This document shows, piece after piece, positions 1-9,069 of a DNA stretch of 46,704 nt (positions are counted from its first letter, which is position 1; each line of letters opens with the position of its first letter). The stretch is from positions 1 through 46,704 of the forward strand of contig JAHLWZ010000333.1 of NCBI GenBank assembly GCA_020536535.1, written 5' to 3'. The position numbers were made by a program, and so were the translations under genes. Below the pieces are notes generated by a model. That model made no database searches. It worked only from the letters and a program-made list of their open reading frames with translations, and was not told the DNA's origin. Origin of the DNA: Pelomyxa schiedti. Taxonomy: Eukaryota; Evosea; Pelobiontida; Pelomyxidae.

Positions 1-833
1 CAGAAGAGAAGGATAAGCAGGACCCAGAAAACTCCCCAAGCCTTCCGTCATAAATGACGCAGTGCCCTCCTACTCCCCCTTCGACTTCCTCCAGTCCTCC
101 ATCGTCCCGTTGAGGAGGAATGGCCACCACTGCGCCATCCACCACTCTCCACACATGCAGAGTGTAACCAACTTGCAGAACCACCCAGCGAAGGTTGCAG
201 CACACCCCGCGAACCCCACCGCCCACTCCCCCCCCCCCTCACAAGCAGGGTGGCGCGCACCGCGCCGCCACTCGTCCCCTCAACCACCCTCACCAGCGTC
301 CTGGAAGCGCAGGTGGTCCTGACCACGAACCTATCTGGCCCGATGCACCCGCACACATCCTCGCAGAGGGGCGCGCTGCGTGGGTCGTCGACGGCAGGCA
401 GCAGCAACCTCCCGCGGGGGTCCGCGGCGCGCCACCATCCCCACCCGCGCCGCGACACGCCGAGAGTGGCGGACAGGCCCAAGAACACGTGCACATCCGG
501 CCCGCCTGGCCAATGCTCGTGCACAGTGAACGCCACAATCTTGGCCGGCGACACCACCCATGATCGGCCAAACTCGGAGACGGCCGAGGGGCTTCCGCCC
601 ATCACCGCGACCGCGCAGCGCGCTGCCGTCGGCCCTGGTCCTGGTCCTGGCCCCGCCCCCGCCCCCGCGCCGCCGCCGCCGCCGCCGCGGCACCTCGGGA
701 TCAAGCAGCCGGCGGCAAACGCCACGAACTGGTCGATTGCGGAAGCCAAGACTGTTATCGATGGCGGTGGCGTCGTCCTGGGTCTCTTCGGCTGCGTCGG
801 TGTCGGCGCTGCATCGTCGAGTCCTTGTTGCAT
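1..833 (-). CDS. PLWDW/EIWDC family protein, frameshifted and 3'-partial
   Basis: Unrecognised lineage-specific protein running off the left edge of the window. It starts at an ATG at 833. The N-terminal part (SAIDQFVAFAAG, then a Gly/Pro-rich linker, then GRSWVVSPAKIVAFTV) resembles the start of the member at 44920-46223 (RDQFFASSASRI). The initial frame stays open to 48, but after an 11-C run at 228-238 its sequence no longer looks like the family. Reading one G fewer in that run gives LQVGYTLHVWRVVDG, which matches the family segment that precedes EIWDC, and that frame is open to base 1. So the gene is either pseudogenised or carries a homopolymer sequencing error. No function can be assigned; the family looks beta-rich and could be propeller-like (inference). 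Confidence 0.6.
228..238. repeat. 11-C homopolymer at a frame break
   Basis: A run of 11 C on the + strand lies inside the minus-strand family gene. Family-like protein sequence is in one frame before the run and in another after it. A length of 10 or 13 would restore one continuous frame. Confidence 0.75.
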
Positions 834-1043
834 TTTTTTTTTTTTCTTTTTTCAGATTTTGAAACAAATACGAAGCCATTACCGCCAATTCGATAAGGAG
901 GATTTGTCTTGACGCTCCACAACACGTGGATTCCAGTGAAAATTCCTGCCAACAGGCACGACTCCCTTCCTTGAAACAAAGAATAAAGGTTACTAGTACC
1001 TTAAAGCACTGCAGTGGCTTTGTAAAACGAGTGTAACATTTAC

Positions 1044-2313
1044 TTAAAAGGTAGCAAAATGACCAAGACTCAGATCAGAAGGAACCGTGACTGTTGCAAG
1101 AGCAATATCTACTGCCCTCACATCCATCAGATACAGGGCTGTTGTGTTGGTTTGTTGTTGTTTGCAAATGATGATTCCTGGTGCTGCAACCCACTCTGAG
1201 GATGAAGGCAGTAGCCCCACAGTCCTCAGTGGTTTTCCCCAACAACACAAGTAACCACCTTCTTCTGCAGAGGCAACAGTCCCAGATTTCCATGACTTTG
1301 CTGTGAGAATTTGAGGTGCCAAAAAGGGAGTAACCCAACTGCGATAACTTGTCTGTTTGTCCACAAACACGTGTAAGCACACCACTGTGCTCTGCAACTT
1401 CATACACATTGTTGCAGATGAGAACCAGCAGAACAAGCTGCCCAGTGGTTTGATGTCTCAGGAAGAGTGACGACGCCACAACGCACTGCTGGCCTTCAGG
1501 AACGAACCACTTGGTAAAGCTCAGCACCACAACCTTGTTGCTTGAGTATGACAGGTTCACGTCGATGACCACGAGGGACAACCCACCGTTCCGGTCTTCA
1601 CACTGCACCAGAGCCTCATCAGCAGCCGCCTTGTTGAATGCCACCGTCACCCACTTCACTTCGACGCACTTCAGGTCCAGCTCCAGGCTCCTGGCCCCCT
1701 CTCTGCCAGTCCCCAGTCCCGCCACAACCAAAGATACATTCTCGCCGCAGTGGTTCCTTGCCACGCACACCAACAGCCACTTGCTGTTCCTGGTGGCTGC
1801 GTGAGGGTCATCGCTCCCAACAGTCACTAGTGGTGCTGTGTTTTTTCTGTACTGGGCAGTGACGACGTCCAGCAACTTGAAGCTGCATACGGCGGCCCTC
1901 TTGCCGGCGCCGCCCATAATGATGGTCTGCACAACGTTGTTGCTGAGAATGTGAGTTGCGTCGACGGCCAGCATGGGGATCTTGAGGTGCTCGGCAGAGG
2001 GGCACACGTGGAACGCCGCGTCGGCCACGCTGCCGAGCGAAAGTGACACGGAAAAGGTGGCGTAGATCACGGTGTCTCGGCGGTGGCTCGTCACGATCGC
2101 ACCAAGAGACACGCGGGAATGGGGGCCGAGGAACCAGTCCCACAATGGCGCGGTCGCGAGGGGCGGGAGGGACACGAAGTGGCGGGCTGGGCTCGGCGCC
2201 CCGCACCGATTGTGGGACGCCGTCACCAACGCGAAGATCTGTTCACGTGCAGAGAGACCACTGACGGATACGCCCAGAAGTGTCCTGACCACTTTGTTGT
2301 TGGGACTTGTCAT
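1044..2313 (-). CDS. PLWDW/EIWDC family protein with internal frameshift
   Basis: Intronless family member starting at ATG 2313 (MTSPNNKVVRTLLG). The conserved N-terminal block is clear: ASHNRCGAPSPARHFVSLPP followed by PLWDW. The middle carries the family pattern of short hydrophobic strands, ending with LSQLGYSLFG and MEIWDC. After EIWDC the frame yields basic, non-family residues. One base over, PLRTVGLLPSSSEW and the tail ALATVTVPSDLSLGHFATF match the C-terminus of the intact paralogue at 2370-3641. Total span (1270 nt) is one base off a multiple of three, and would otherwise give the family length of about 423 residues. It is either a recent pseudogene or a single-base assembly error. 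It is head-to-head with the next gene. Function unknown. Confidence 0.7.
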
Positions 2314-2369
2314 TGTTTTCGTTGTTTGATTCGAAATTGGGTTTTCACCGAATTGGCAATTCAATCAAC
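2314..2369. promoter_or_regulatory. 56-bp bidirectional intergenic region
   Basis: The start codons of two divergent paralogues (ATG 2313 minus, ATG 2370 plus) are only 56 bp apart, so any core promoter elements for both must sit here or inside the coding regions. The spacer is AT-rich relative to the GC-rich gene starts. I see no clear TATA box. Confidence 0.5.
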
Positions 2370-3641
2370 ATGTCGGCAACAACCACCTCTGCACTTATGG
2401 CACGAGAACAACTTCTTGCGTTGGTGATGGCATCCCACAATCGGTGCGGCGCGTCGAGCCCCGCGCGCCACTTCGTGTCCCTCCCACCCCTCGCCACGTC
2501 GCCATTGTGGGACTGGTGCCTCCGCGACACCGAGGTCGTGCTGGGCGTCACGACCGCCACGCGCCGATTCGAAGTGAGGAGCTACTTCACGCTTGGCATC
2601 TCGTCGGCGCTGTCGGGCGTCACGAGGCGCTTGACGCTCCGCAACACGTGGGCGCCCCCGAAACTGCCCGGCAGCGAGCACTCTCCCCTTCCGGATTCCA
2701 GCCTCCTGATCAGCAAGTACACTGGCGACAATGGCAGAGTCGGAAGCTTCTTCTTGGTCGACATTGCCAAACCGACGCAGCCGCAGCAGCACAGGGGGCG
2801 TCAGTTGCTGACTGAGAGATACACTGTAGATCACCGGGATGGCGGCAACCACAAGTGGTGGGTGCACAGCAATGGGAGGAGTTTGGCTGTGGCCAACCTC
2901 CTCCTTCTTGGTGACCACTGCAATGGCAATGAAAATGGCGCTGCTGATGCGGCTGCACATCATGAGGGTGGCGATGGTGACGGTGCTACTGTTGTTTTGA
3001 GTGATGTGTTTGCTGATGGCAACGAGTGCACCTCTATTTCATTCAGCAAGAAGGTTCCAGACGAAGCACTCCTGGTGCTTCTTGAAGGTTCCTCCCCATG
3101 TCGCGGCCTGATTCTCATGGTTGTTGACATCAACGAGACATACAGGAGAAGGAACCTCTCAGTGTTGAGCTTGACCAAGTGTGAGGTTCCACCATCCTTC
3201 AAGTGGTTCTCATCAGCGGTTGTCATGAGAAAATCAAACGGAGAGCGTGGTATCTTTGTGGAGCTGTGCACTGGAAGGGACACCAACACAGCGTATGAAG
3301 TAAAAGAGGGATCACTTCATGAGGATGCTGGTTCCCTGAGAGTCCTCTGCCGCAACACAAACCAGTTGTCACAGCTCAGCGGCTCCCTGTTCTGCATCAC
3401 AAAGGACGAGAGTAATGAAATCTGGGACTGCAACAACACCACAGCACCACTGAGGGTTCTGCCAGCAAGGCACTCGGGATGCCGTGTGGTTGTTGAATCA
3501 GGGTTCCTGTTCCACAAGCATGGAATAGTGAGCCCCGGCGTAGATGTGACTGACTCCACAACTGGCTCGTGTGTTGCCACCTTCGAGTTCGACACACTAT
3601 GGTCCCAATTCCGTGTGAACGAACTCCATCACCAAATTTGA
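2370..3641 (+). CDS. PLWDW/EIWDC family protein, intact (423 aa)
   Basis: Intact intronless member starting at ATG 2370 (MSATTTSALMAREQLLAL). Residues about 20-60 form the nearly invariant module SHNRCGASSPARHFV, then PLATSPLWDWCL. The middle has an acidic, Asn/Gly/Ala-rich loop (about 190-215) and VPDEALLVLLEG, then LILMVVDINETYRRRNLSVL. The C-terminal third has LSQLSGSLFCITK, EIWDCNN, GFLFHKHG and DVTDSTTGSCVATFEF. No signal peptide or membrane span is visible. Alternating short hydrophobic strands with aromatic/Asp pairs suggest a beta-propeller-like fold, but no known domain was recognised. It is convergent with the ART-E2 gene, stop codons 61 bp apart. Confidence 0.8.
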   Translation: MSATTTSALMAREQLLALVMASHNRCGASSPARHFVSLPPLATSPLWDWCLRDTEVVLGVTTATRRFEVRSYFTLGISSALSGVTRRLTLRNTWAPPKLPGSEHSPLPDSSLLISKYTGDNGRVGSFFLVDIAKPTQPQQHRGRQLLTERYTVDHRDGGNHKWWVHSNGRSLAVANLLLLGDHCNGNENGAADAAAHHEGGDGDGATVVLSDVFADGNECTSISFSKKVPDEALLVLLEGSSPCRGLILMVVDINETYRRRNLSVLSLTKCEVPPSFKWFSSAVVMRKSNGERGIFVELCTGRDTNTAYEVKEGSLHEDAGSLRVLCRNTNQLSQLSGSLFCITKDESNEIWDCNNTTAPLRVLPARHSGCRVVVESGFLFHKHGIVSPGVDVTDSTTGSCVATFEFDTLWSQFRVNELHHQI

Positions 3642-3702
3642 ACAGGAAAAGACTTGTTTTGTTTTACTGTTGTACAGCACACAACTAACAACAACACATG
3701 AG

Positions 3703-5393
3703 TCAGAAGTTGAGGTAAAGTGAGGAGAGGGGCAGATGGGGGCGTGATGCGTGTGTTTTGACGTGCTCCTCAGCCCGCCTCATGAACTCGGCCTTGTTGT
3801 CGATGTATTCCTGCCTGAGCTGGGCGCTCCCACCGCAGCCGTGCTCGGTCCACGACTTGTCAGTCTCCATCCAGCTGCTGATCGAGTTCATCACTGACAG
3901 GATCCCGCACTGTGGCGACCACTGGTCCCCGAGGATCGGGAACATGCAGTCGCAGCTGCACAGCTGGTTTTCGTTGTTGAGGTTCGGGTGGAGGATCGGC
4001 GTTTTGAACTGGACCGCCGGAGGTCTGAATGGGTATTCCGGGGGAAGTTTGAAGTTCACGACGTAGAATCCGAGGGAGTAGGGGTGCACCGGCGGCCGGA
4101 ATTCCACGTCCACCTCGTTTTGGTTCTTGGAGTCCCATTTTGGAACTGCCGGCTCACAGAGCAGCCATTCCGGCTCCATTGAGTTGATGATGTCTTTCCG
4201 GAGCCTCCTGAATGGTGCCGGAGGTGTTGTGTACTTTGTCCACTGTGAATCAGCCTGCCCCACCTCCATGAGATTCAAAATTGGGGTTATGTCATTCCGT
4301 GAAGTGTTTCTGCCGATTACAGAATATTTCTTTCCGGGAACAAGCAGGAATTCTGTTTGGTGATGTGAGGAATGAGAAAGGTGGAAAGGTCTAGCAAACC
4401 CTTTTTTCCAGAGAATGCCGTGATGTCATAAGCAGCACCGGAAAGAGCCAAAATGGAGTCATCTGGATCATTTTCAAATGAGTTGGCTTTCAAAAATGTG
4501 GCATCTGATTGGTTCATAATGTTAAGTGCGGAAGGTTCATCAGAAGGAAAAAGGAAGAAGGAAAAAGGAAAAAGGAAAAAGGAAAAAGGAAAAAGGAAAA
4601 AGGAAAAAGGAAAAAGGAAAGAACCTGGTGTTGCAGAGGAAAACGTTGTCCAATAAAGCTGCTTGTCCGCATCTGTGATTGCGCAGCGACCGCTGATGTA
4701 CATCGCCAGCACAGAAGAGGGTTGCATTTCACTCAATGCCGCAACGAGAAGAGAAATGACACCACTCCATTTTGAGCGCAGGTTTGGGTCTCCATCAGAA
4801 ATTGCCTTGTTCAAGAGATAATTTGGGTTGCAGGATTCTCCCATTCCCAAGTCGAGGGTGTACAAAGCAATGGCGCAAGATGCATCCCTGTCATGCCGTT
4901 CACTCTGTGGAACGGCAGTCACAATCTCTCTGCACTTTGCAACGATCTGTTTTTTTCTTCACTTACAGGATGAAATGGTTGGGGGAGGATTTGCCTTTGT
5001 GGGATTGTTCAATCCAGTTGCCACAACAGCCTCCTCAAAACTCGGTTTTGGATTGTTCAGCACGCCTGCAAGCACTTCACTCCACTGCTCAGAAGGAGCA
5101 TTCACATTACCGACAGCACAACTCCCAGTCCATCCCACCCTGTGTGGCTACACTTTCTTGGAATCCCACCAAACAAAACAACACAACACCACGATGACAG
5201 TAATATTATGATGATAATAAATAAACACACACACACCGCTGGGAAGGCCAAATCCAGCGCATCGCGTACAAACGAAATCGGTACGCCCCTCCAATGTCGG
5301 CGATGATTCTCGGAAGTCAGCCTGCCAAACGACATCGCGCAACAAATCAGGGATCCGACGCTCCGTCGCGTCCACGTTCGGAATTGTGGCCAT
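3703..5393 (-). CDS. ADP-ribosyltransferase-like + E2 ubiquitin-conjugating (UBC) fusion
   Basis: Five-exon model, 467 aa: 5393-5235, 5147-4963, 4929-4625, 4504-4400, 4352-3703; summed length 1404 nt is in frame throughout. The middle exons resemble the R-S-E class ART fold: YLLNKAISDGD, KWSGVISLLVAALSEM, YWTTFSSAT, YDITAFSGKKEFLLVPGKKY. The Ser of the STS-like motif and a Glu before FLLVPG are present; the usual Arg of the VYRG strand appears lost (MYISGRC). The last exon is a UBC domain: FRRLRKDIINSME, YPFRPPAVQFKTPI, HPNLN, a Cys cluster LCSCDC at the catalytic position, then GDQWSP. Both domains share one frame across the 47-nt intron. Residues 1-110 are unrecognised. The 33-nt second intron (4930-4962) is the least certain junction. 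Likely role: NAD- and/or ubiquitin-linked modification (inference). Confidence 0.75.
4505..4624 (-). other. Intron swollen by a heptamer array
   Basis: Proposed 120-nt intron of the ART-E2 gene: donor after ACACCAG (GTTCTT), acceptor AATCAG. Splicing joins ...ATP to DATFLK in frame. Because 120 is a multiple of three and no stop lies within, retention would add about 40 residues rich in the repeat FLFPFSF. Confidence 0.6.
4553..4620. repeat. (GGAAAAA)n heptamer microsatellite
   Basis: Perfect or near-perfect 7-nt repeat, about 9 copies, first copies imperfect (GGAAGAA). On the minus strand it reads as a C/T-rich tract just upstream of a 3' splice site, where a polypyrimidine tract is expected. 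Confidence 0.9.
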
Positions 5394-5592
5394 TCATCAT
5401 GTTCTTTGGTTGTTGTGTTGTTAGTAGTAGTAGCTGGGTCGGTCGTCATGACGCCGAGACTAATTCCGTTTTTTTCTGTTGTTGTGTGTTCTCTCGAAGG
5501 CTGATGATGGGTGGCCTTCGTCCTTTTGCATTCTTGGGTATTTCTTTGATGCTGATGATGTTTGATTTTTGTTGCTTTGGACTTACCAAGTC

Positions 5593-6302
5593 TTACCATC
5601 TGAGGGAAGGTGGAATTGGGGGGTTCCTGAGAAAGGTGTAAGCTGTGCGCACACAACACATGTTGACTGTGGGGAACAGCGGCTGTGATGTGTCCACTGA
5701 CTCGACTCTGAACAGAAGATCCTGGTTGTTGTGGAACACCTGAAGTGTGCCTGCTTGCTTCTTGCTTCCTCCAACAAATCGTAGGAAAAACGAGATGACG
5801 TCGTCTTGGCGTGTGCAGGCTTGATGCCCAAGCCTGCAGACTGTCCCTGGCCTTGTGCGCGATCCCATAATCCTGGGTTGGATGAACCCGCCAAGGGAGA
5901 CACCAAATGACTTGGCGTTCTTTTCTATGCAGAGTTCAGGGCACGTCACAGGGAAGTATCCACTGCCTTCGTGTGATGTTTTCTTGAGGTTGATTCCAAT
6001 CAGCGATGTGCACGCTCCAAATCCTTCCTGGTTGAAAGAAAGAAATAAATGAAGGGTGAAAACCAATTAAAAAGTCGTCAATTCTTTTTTGTTACCTGAC
6101 AACCAGGACGTGGGAAGGATGTAACTTGAAACGCCCAGCACACAACCCTGGAGTCACCAGCCACAACTTGGAGTGAAGGCTCCAAAGATGCAATCCTTCC
6201 CCTCTGACTACCACATCCATCAGGCGGAACCCACCGCACAGTATCCCCGTCGACGCGTATTGTACCGATTGTGTTCCATTTCCCAATGCCCAGTGCATAC
6301 AT
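5593..6302 (-). CDS. SPRY-like domain protein
   Basis: Two-exon model, 213 aa if it starts at ATG 6302: 6302-6096 and 6027-5593, with a 68-nt intron (GTAAC...AACCAG) joining GCQ to EGFGACTS. The order of elements fits a SPRY/B30.2-like sandwich: WNTIGTIRVDGDTVRW, VCWAFQVTSF, KSFGVSLGG, then DDVISFFLRFVGG and AGTLQVFHNNQDLLFRVES with LFPTVNMC near the end. The same strand pattern occurs three times in the large RING-TRAF protein at 15502-19190, so the two are probably related. The sequence just upstream of the ATG (CCCCCCAG, then NIG in frame) looks like a 3' splice site, so one or more 5' exons between 6303 and about 6480 may be missing. Likely an interaction module; ligand unknown. Confidence 0.6.
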
Positions 6303-6647
6303 CCCGATGTTATCTGGGGGGGAAGCGAAATAATAATTAAATTAATCACAAGAAAAAGGAAAAGAAAGCAAGCCAATCAACACTGAACCATTGGGAAGAT
6401 GTGTTCACATCCACACGCAATATTTACAGCAAGAAGTACACTAAACAACACAATACTTTACTACAACTCTAGTCATGGACGTACTCCACAGCAGCTCCAC
6501 GATGTCCCGACCAACGACGCGTGGGACACCCAACTTGGCCACGACCGTCCTTTCCCCGCACCTCGTGTGCCAACACATCAAAAACACACCGCACCCTTCC
6601 ATGGATCACAACAAAACCGTTAAATTTTCTCAGAAGTGCAAAACGAG
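6303..6647. other. Intergenic/5' region, no firm gene
   Basis: Lies between the SPRY-like gene (minus) and the next family gene (plus). It probably contains unmodelled 5' exons of the SPRY-like gene: a minus-strand frame reading NIACGCEHIFPM ends near a GTTCAG donor at about 6387, but I could not make the phases agree. No other feature seen. Confidence 0.4.
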
Positions 6648-7922
6648 ATGGCGATGATGCTGAACGCACAGCGCGCACGTGAACAGGTCCTCGCACTGGT
6701 GATGGCGTCCCACAATCGGTGCGGCGCGTCGAGCCCCGCCCGCCACTTCGTGCGTGCGCTGCCGGACCTCGCCACGTCGCCATTGTGGGACTGGTGCCTC
6801 GGCCCCGACTCGGAGGTCGTGTTCGGCCTGCTTGTCTCGACGCCCGAGTTCCACTCGAGCCACTGCTACTACACCTTCGGGGTGTCATCTACCCTTATGA
6901 GCGTGACCAGGGACATCAGGTCGGTCGGGGGCAGGAGCCTGTGGAAGGGGAAGCAAACGGCGCCGAGCCACCTCACGCTGGCCGTCGACCCGGGCCACCT
7001 TGTGGTCACACAGTTTACCGGGTACGGCAGGACCGGCTGGGCGTTCTCGCTGCTCGACGTGGTCACTCAGGAGCACAGGCTTCTGCTCAGCGAGAGAGTG
7101 ACGCAATCGAGTCCACGGGTTTATGCCAATCGCAAGTGGTTCCTGAGGTACCAGATAGAGGGGTCATTGGGCATTGTCAATTTGCTGCCACTCCTGCAAC
7201 AGCAGCAACAACACAAGCATGTGGAAGTCAGCGACATTCTGCAGTGTAACAAAGTCTTCCGTGGAGAGGTGATTACCTTCTGGGGAATCAGCATCAGTAA
7301 TTATGTACCAGATGAAGCTGTGGTGTTGTATAGTGTGGGATTTGCGCGGGATCTGTTCCTTCTTTTGGTTGATGTCAGCAAGACACACTCAACTGGTAAT
7401 CTTTCTGTGCTGAGCTTGACTAAAGTCCTGTTGCATAGTTGCCCTGACACCTGTTATGGCATCTCATCGTGCCTTCTCATGAAGAAAGCAAATGGTGCCC
7501 GCGTTTTTATCTGCCCCTTTTTGGGTGTGCGTAGGTACACTGTGTTTGAAGTTGCAGAACGCGTGGGCACTTTCAAGCTTGTTTCCAGCAACAACGTAGA
7601 GGGCTTGTCACAGCTGAGCAATTCCTTGTTTTGCACCTTGAAGGCTGATTATCACAACATCGAAATCTGGGACTGCAACAACATTGTCACTTGCAGTGAT
7701 CGTGATGGGGAAGCAACACCACTGAGGGTTATCAGCCTCTCACCTGTTGAACCTGATGCTCTCCTTTTTGTGGAGGGAGAATCGGGTTTCCTCTTTCACA
7801 AACACGGAACCATGCTGTCCTGGCTGTCCTCCTCTGTGGATTTGACAGACTCTACGGGCTTGCACATTTGCACCATCACTTTCCCCTCAAAACCTCAAAA
7901 TATCACTGTGACCTCCTCCTAA
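6648..7922 (+). CDS. PLWDW/EIWDC family protein, intact (424 aa)
   Basis: Intact intronless member from ATG 6648 (MAMMLNAQRAREQVLALV). The N-terminal module SHNRCGASSPARHFV and PLWDWCLGPDSEVVFG is close to identical at DNA level to the members at 1044-2313 and 2370-3641; the rest is much more diverged. Further family motifs: WAFSLLDVV, VPDEAVVLY, DLFLLLVDVSKTH, LSVLSLTK, GLSQLSNSLFCTL, IEIWDCNN, GESGFLFHKHG and SSVDLTDSTGLHICTI. A short poly-Gln stretch sits near residue 185. No membrane span or signal peptide. Function unknown; length equals the other intact member, which argues that about 424 residues is the ancestral size. Confidence 0.8.
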   Translation: MAMMLNAQRAREQVLALVMASHNRCGASSPARHFVRALPDLATSPLWDWCLGPDSEVVFGLLVSTPEFHSSHCYYTFGVSSTLMSVTRDIRSVGGRSLWKGKQTAPSHLTLAVDPGHLVVTQFTGYGRTGWAFSLLDVVTQEHRLLLSERVTQSSPRVYANRKWFLRYQIEGSLGIVNLLPLLQQQQQHKHVEVSDILQCNKVFRGEVITFWGISISNYVPDEAVVLYSVGFARDLFLLLVDVSKTHSTGNLSVLSLTKVLLHSCPDTCYGISSCLLMKKANGARVFICPFLGVRRYTVFEVAERVGTFKLVSSNNVEGLSQLSNSLFCTLKADYHNIEIWDCNNIVTCSDRDGEATPLRVISLSPVEPDALLFVEGESGFLFHKHGTMLSWLSSSVDLTDSTGLHICTITFPSKPQNITVTSS

Positions 7923-8006
7923 AGATCAACCATTGCCAGAGTGCCTACACACCCTTCTGTTAGTGAATTTTGAAAGTTTTTTTGATGGGTTTTCCAAGGC
8001 CAACAC

Positions 8007-8210
8007 TCAGAGAAACTGGCCTTTTTCTGGGCCGAGGCACCAGTCCCACAATGCTGAGGACGACGTGGCGAGGAGGGCACGCACCAAGTGGCGGGCTGGG
8101 CTCGACGCGCCGCACCGATTGTGGGATGCCATCGCCAACGCCAGGACCTGCTGTCGTGCACACGGGCACCCTGTAAAATCTCCTGTTATCATCCACTCAT
8201 TGCCCGCCAT
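8007..8210 (-). pseudogene. Truncated relic of the PLWDW/EIWDC family
   Basis: Reads QQVLALAMASHNRCGASSPA then RHLVRALLA and ALWDWCLGP before a premature stop at 8007. Shifting frame just after CLGP gives RKRPVSLSVGL, which continues the family pattern, so the copy is frameshifted and then lost. Only the N-terminal module survives. Confidence 0.8.
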
Positions 8211-8307
8211 CAAAGATGGGTTCCCTTTGTTTTTTAGGTGTTGCTTAAGCCCAGGTTCTTCCAGAGAATCCCTTTTTCGGGGAAGTCATCACTTTCACAC
8301 AAAGTAG

Positions 8308-8363
8308 CGTGCGGACCTAGACGCACCGCACCGATTGTGTGTCGCCATCATCAATACCAGCAT
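8308..8363 (-). pseudogene. Second tiny relic of the family N-terminal module
   Basis: Minus-strand translation LVLMMATHNRCGASR matches the module ALVMASHNRCGASS. Nothing else of the gene is attached. Confidence 0.6.
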
Positions 8364-8533
8364 GGTTCTCTGGCAATCGCCACTTCAGGAAGAAAGTAAA
8401 CAAAAAAAGGATCCCGTAATTCAGTTTGGGACATTCGATGGTAATGCCTTCAGTCTGATTCAGAGGCCTAAATTTCGGTTGGTTGGGAGTGCACAAAGTG
8501 CCTTCACTTCATCGCAAACTTTTCTAAACATCG

Positions 8534-8719
8534 TTAGTTAATGGCAAGTAGACTATACCGACAACAGGAGTACATCGTGATGTGATGCGTCAGCATTTCA
8601 TCGACATAGAGGCCACCCTCTAGACGCAATGTCCTGAGAGTGACCTCAACAAACCCTCCCGCCCTGTCCCACAATGGTGTCACCCTGCAAAGGGTGACCT
8701 TGGAGTAGGACTGGGGCAC
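8534..8719 (-). pseudogene. Possible degenerate family fragment
   Basis: Minus-strand frame contains VTPLWDRAGGFVEVTLRTL, which resembles TSPLWDWCLGPDSEVV followed by strand residues. The resemblance is weak and short; I regard it as a probable decayed third copy. Confidence 0.35.
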
Positions 8720-9069
8720 TTTTCAAAACAAAAACCCTGTGAAGCACGCGACCACAACGGCCAACCACTTTTTTTTTCCCTTGCTCTGTCTGCGCTGAGA
8801 GTTTTGGTAATTCCCGATGTATCCTCAACAATTAAACAAGAAAAAGTGTTCCAAAAAACAAACAAAATTGCGTCATTTGTTATTTAAACAGTACAAAGCA
8901 GAGATGACTTGCGTACACACAGTGTTGGCTGTGGACTTGCTCTGCTTGTGTGATGTTGATGCTATTTACAGAGGTGGTGAGCCAGATACTTTACAGCTAC
9001 TACTTGATTGACAGGGGCCAAAAGGAATAATGCCTTTGAGCCCACTTGCATGATACAGGGGGAGCCTAA
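8720..9069. other. No gene seen
   Basis: AT-rich sequence downstream of the TK-like gene (which ends at 9070 on the minus strand) with short open frames only. It may include the kinase 3' UTR. Confidence 0.4.

Noticed and set aside
195-912. Plus-strand open frames rich in Pro, Ala and Arg
   Set aside because: They are the GC-rich antisense of the family gene at 1-833; only the minus strand shows family motifs.
4514-4656. Coding of a KGKRKKE or FLFPFSF peptide repeat from the heptamer array
   Set aside because: Any 7-nt repeat stays open in several frames. Flanking splice signals and the ART pattern across the junction fit an intron better.
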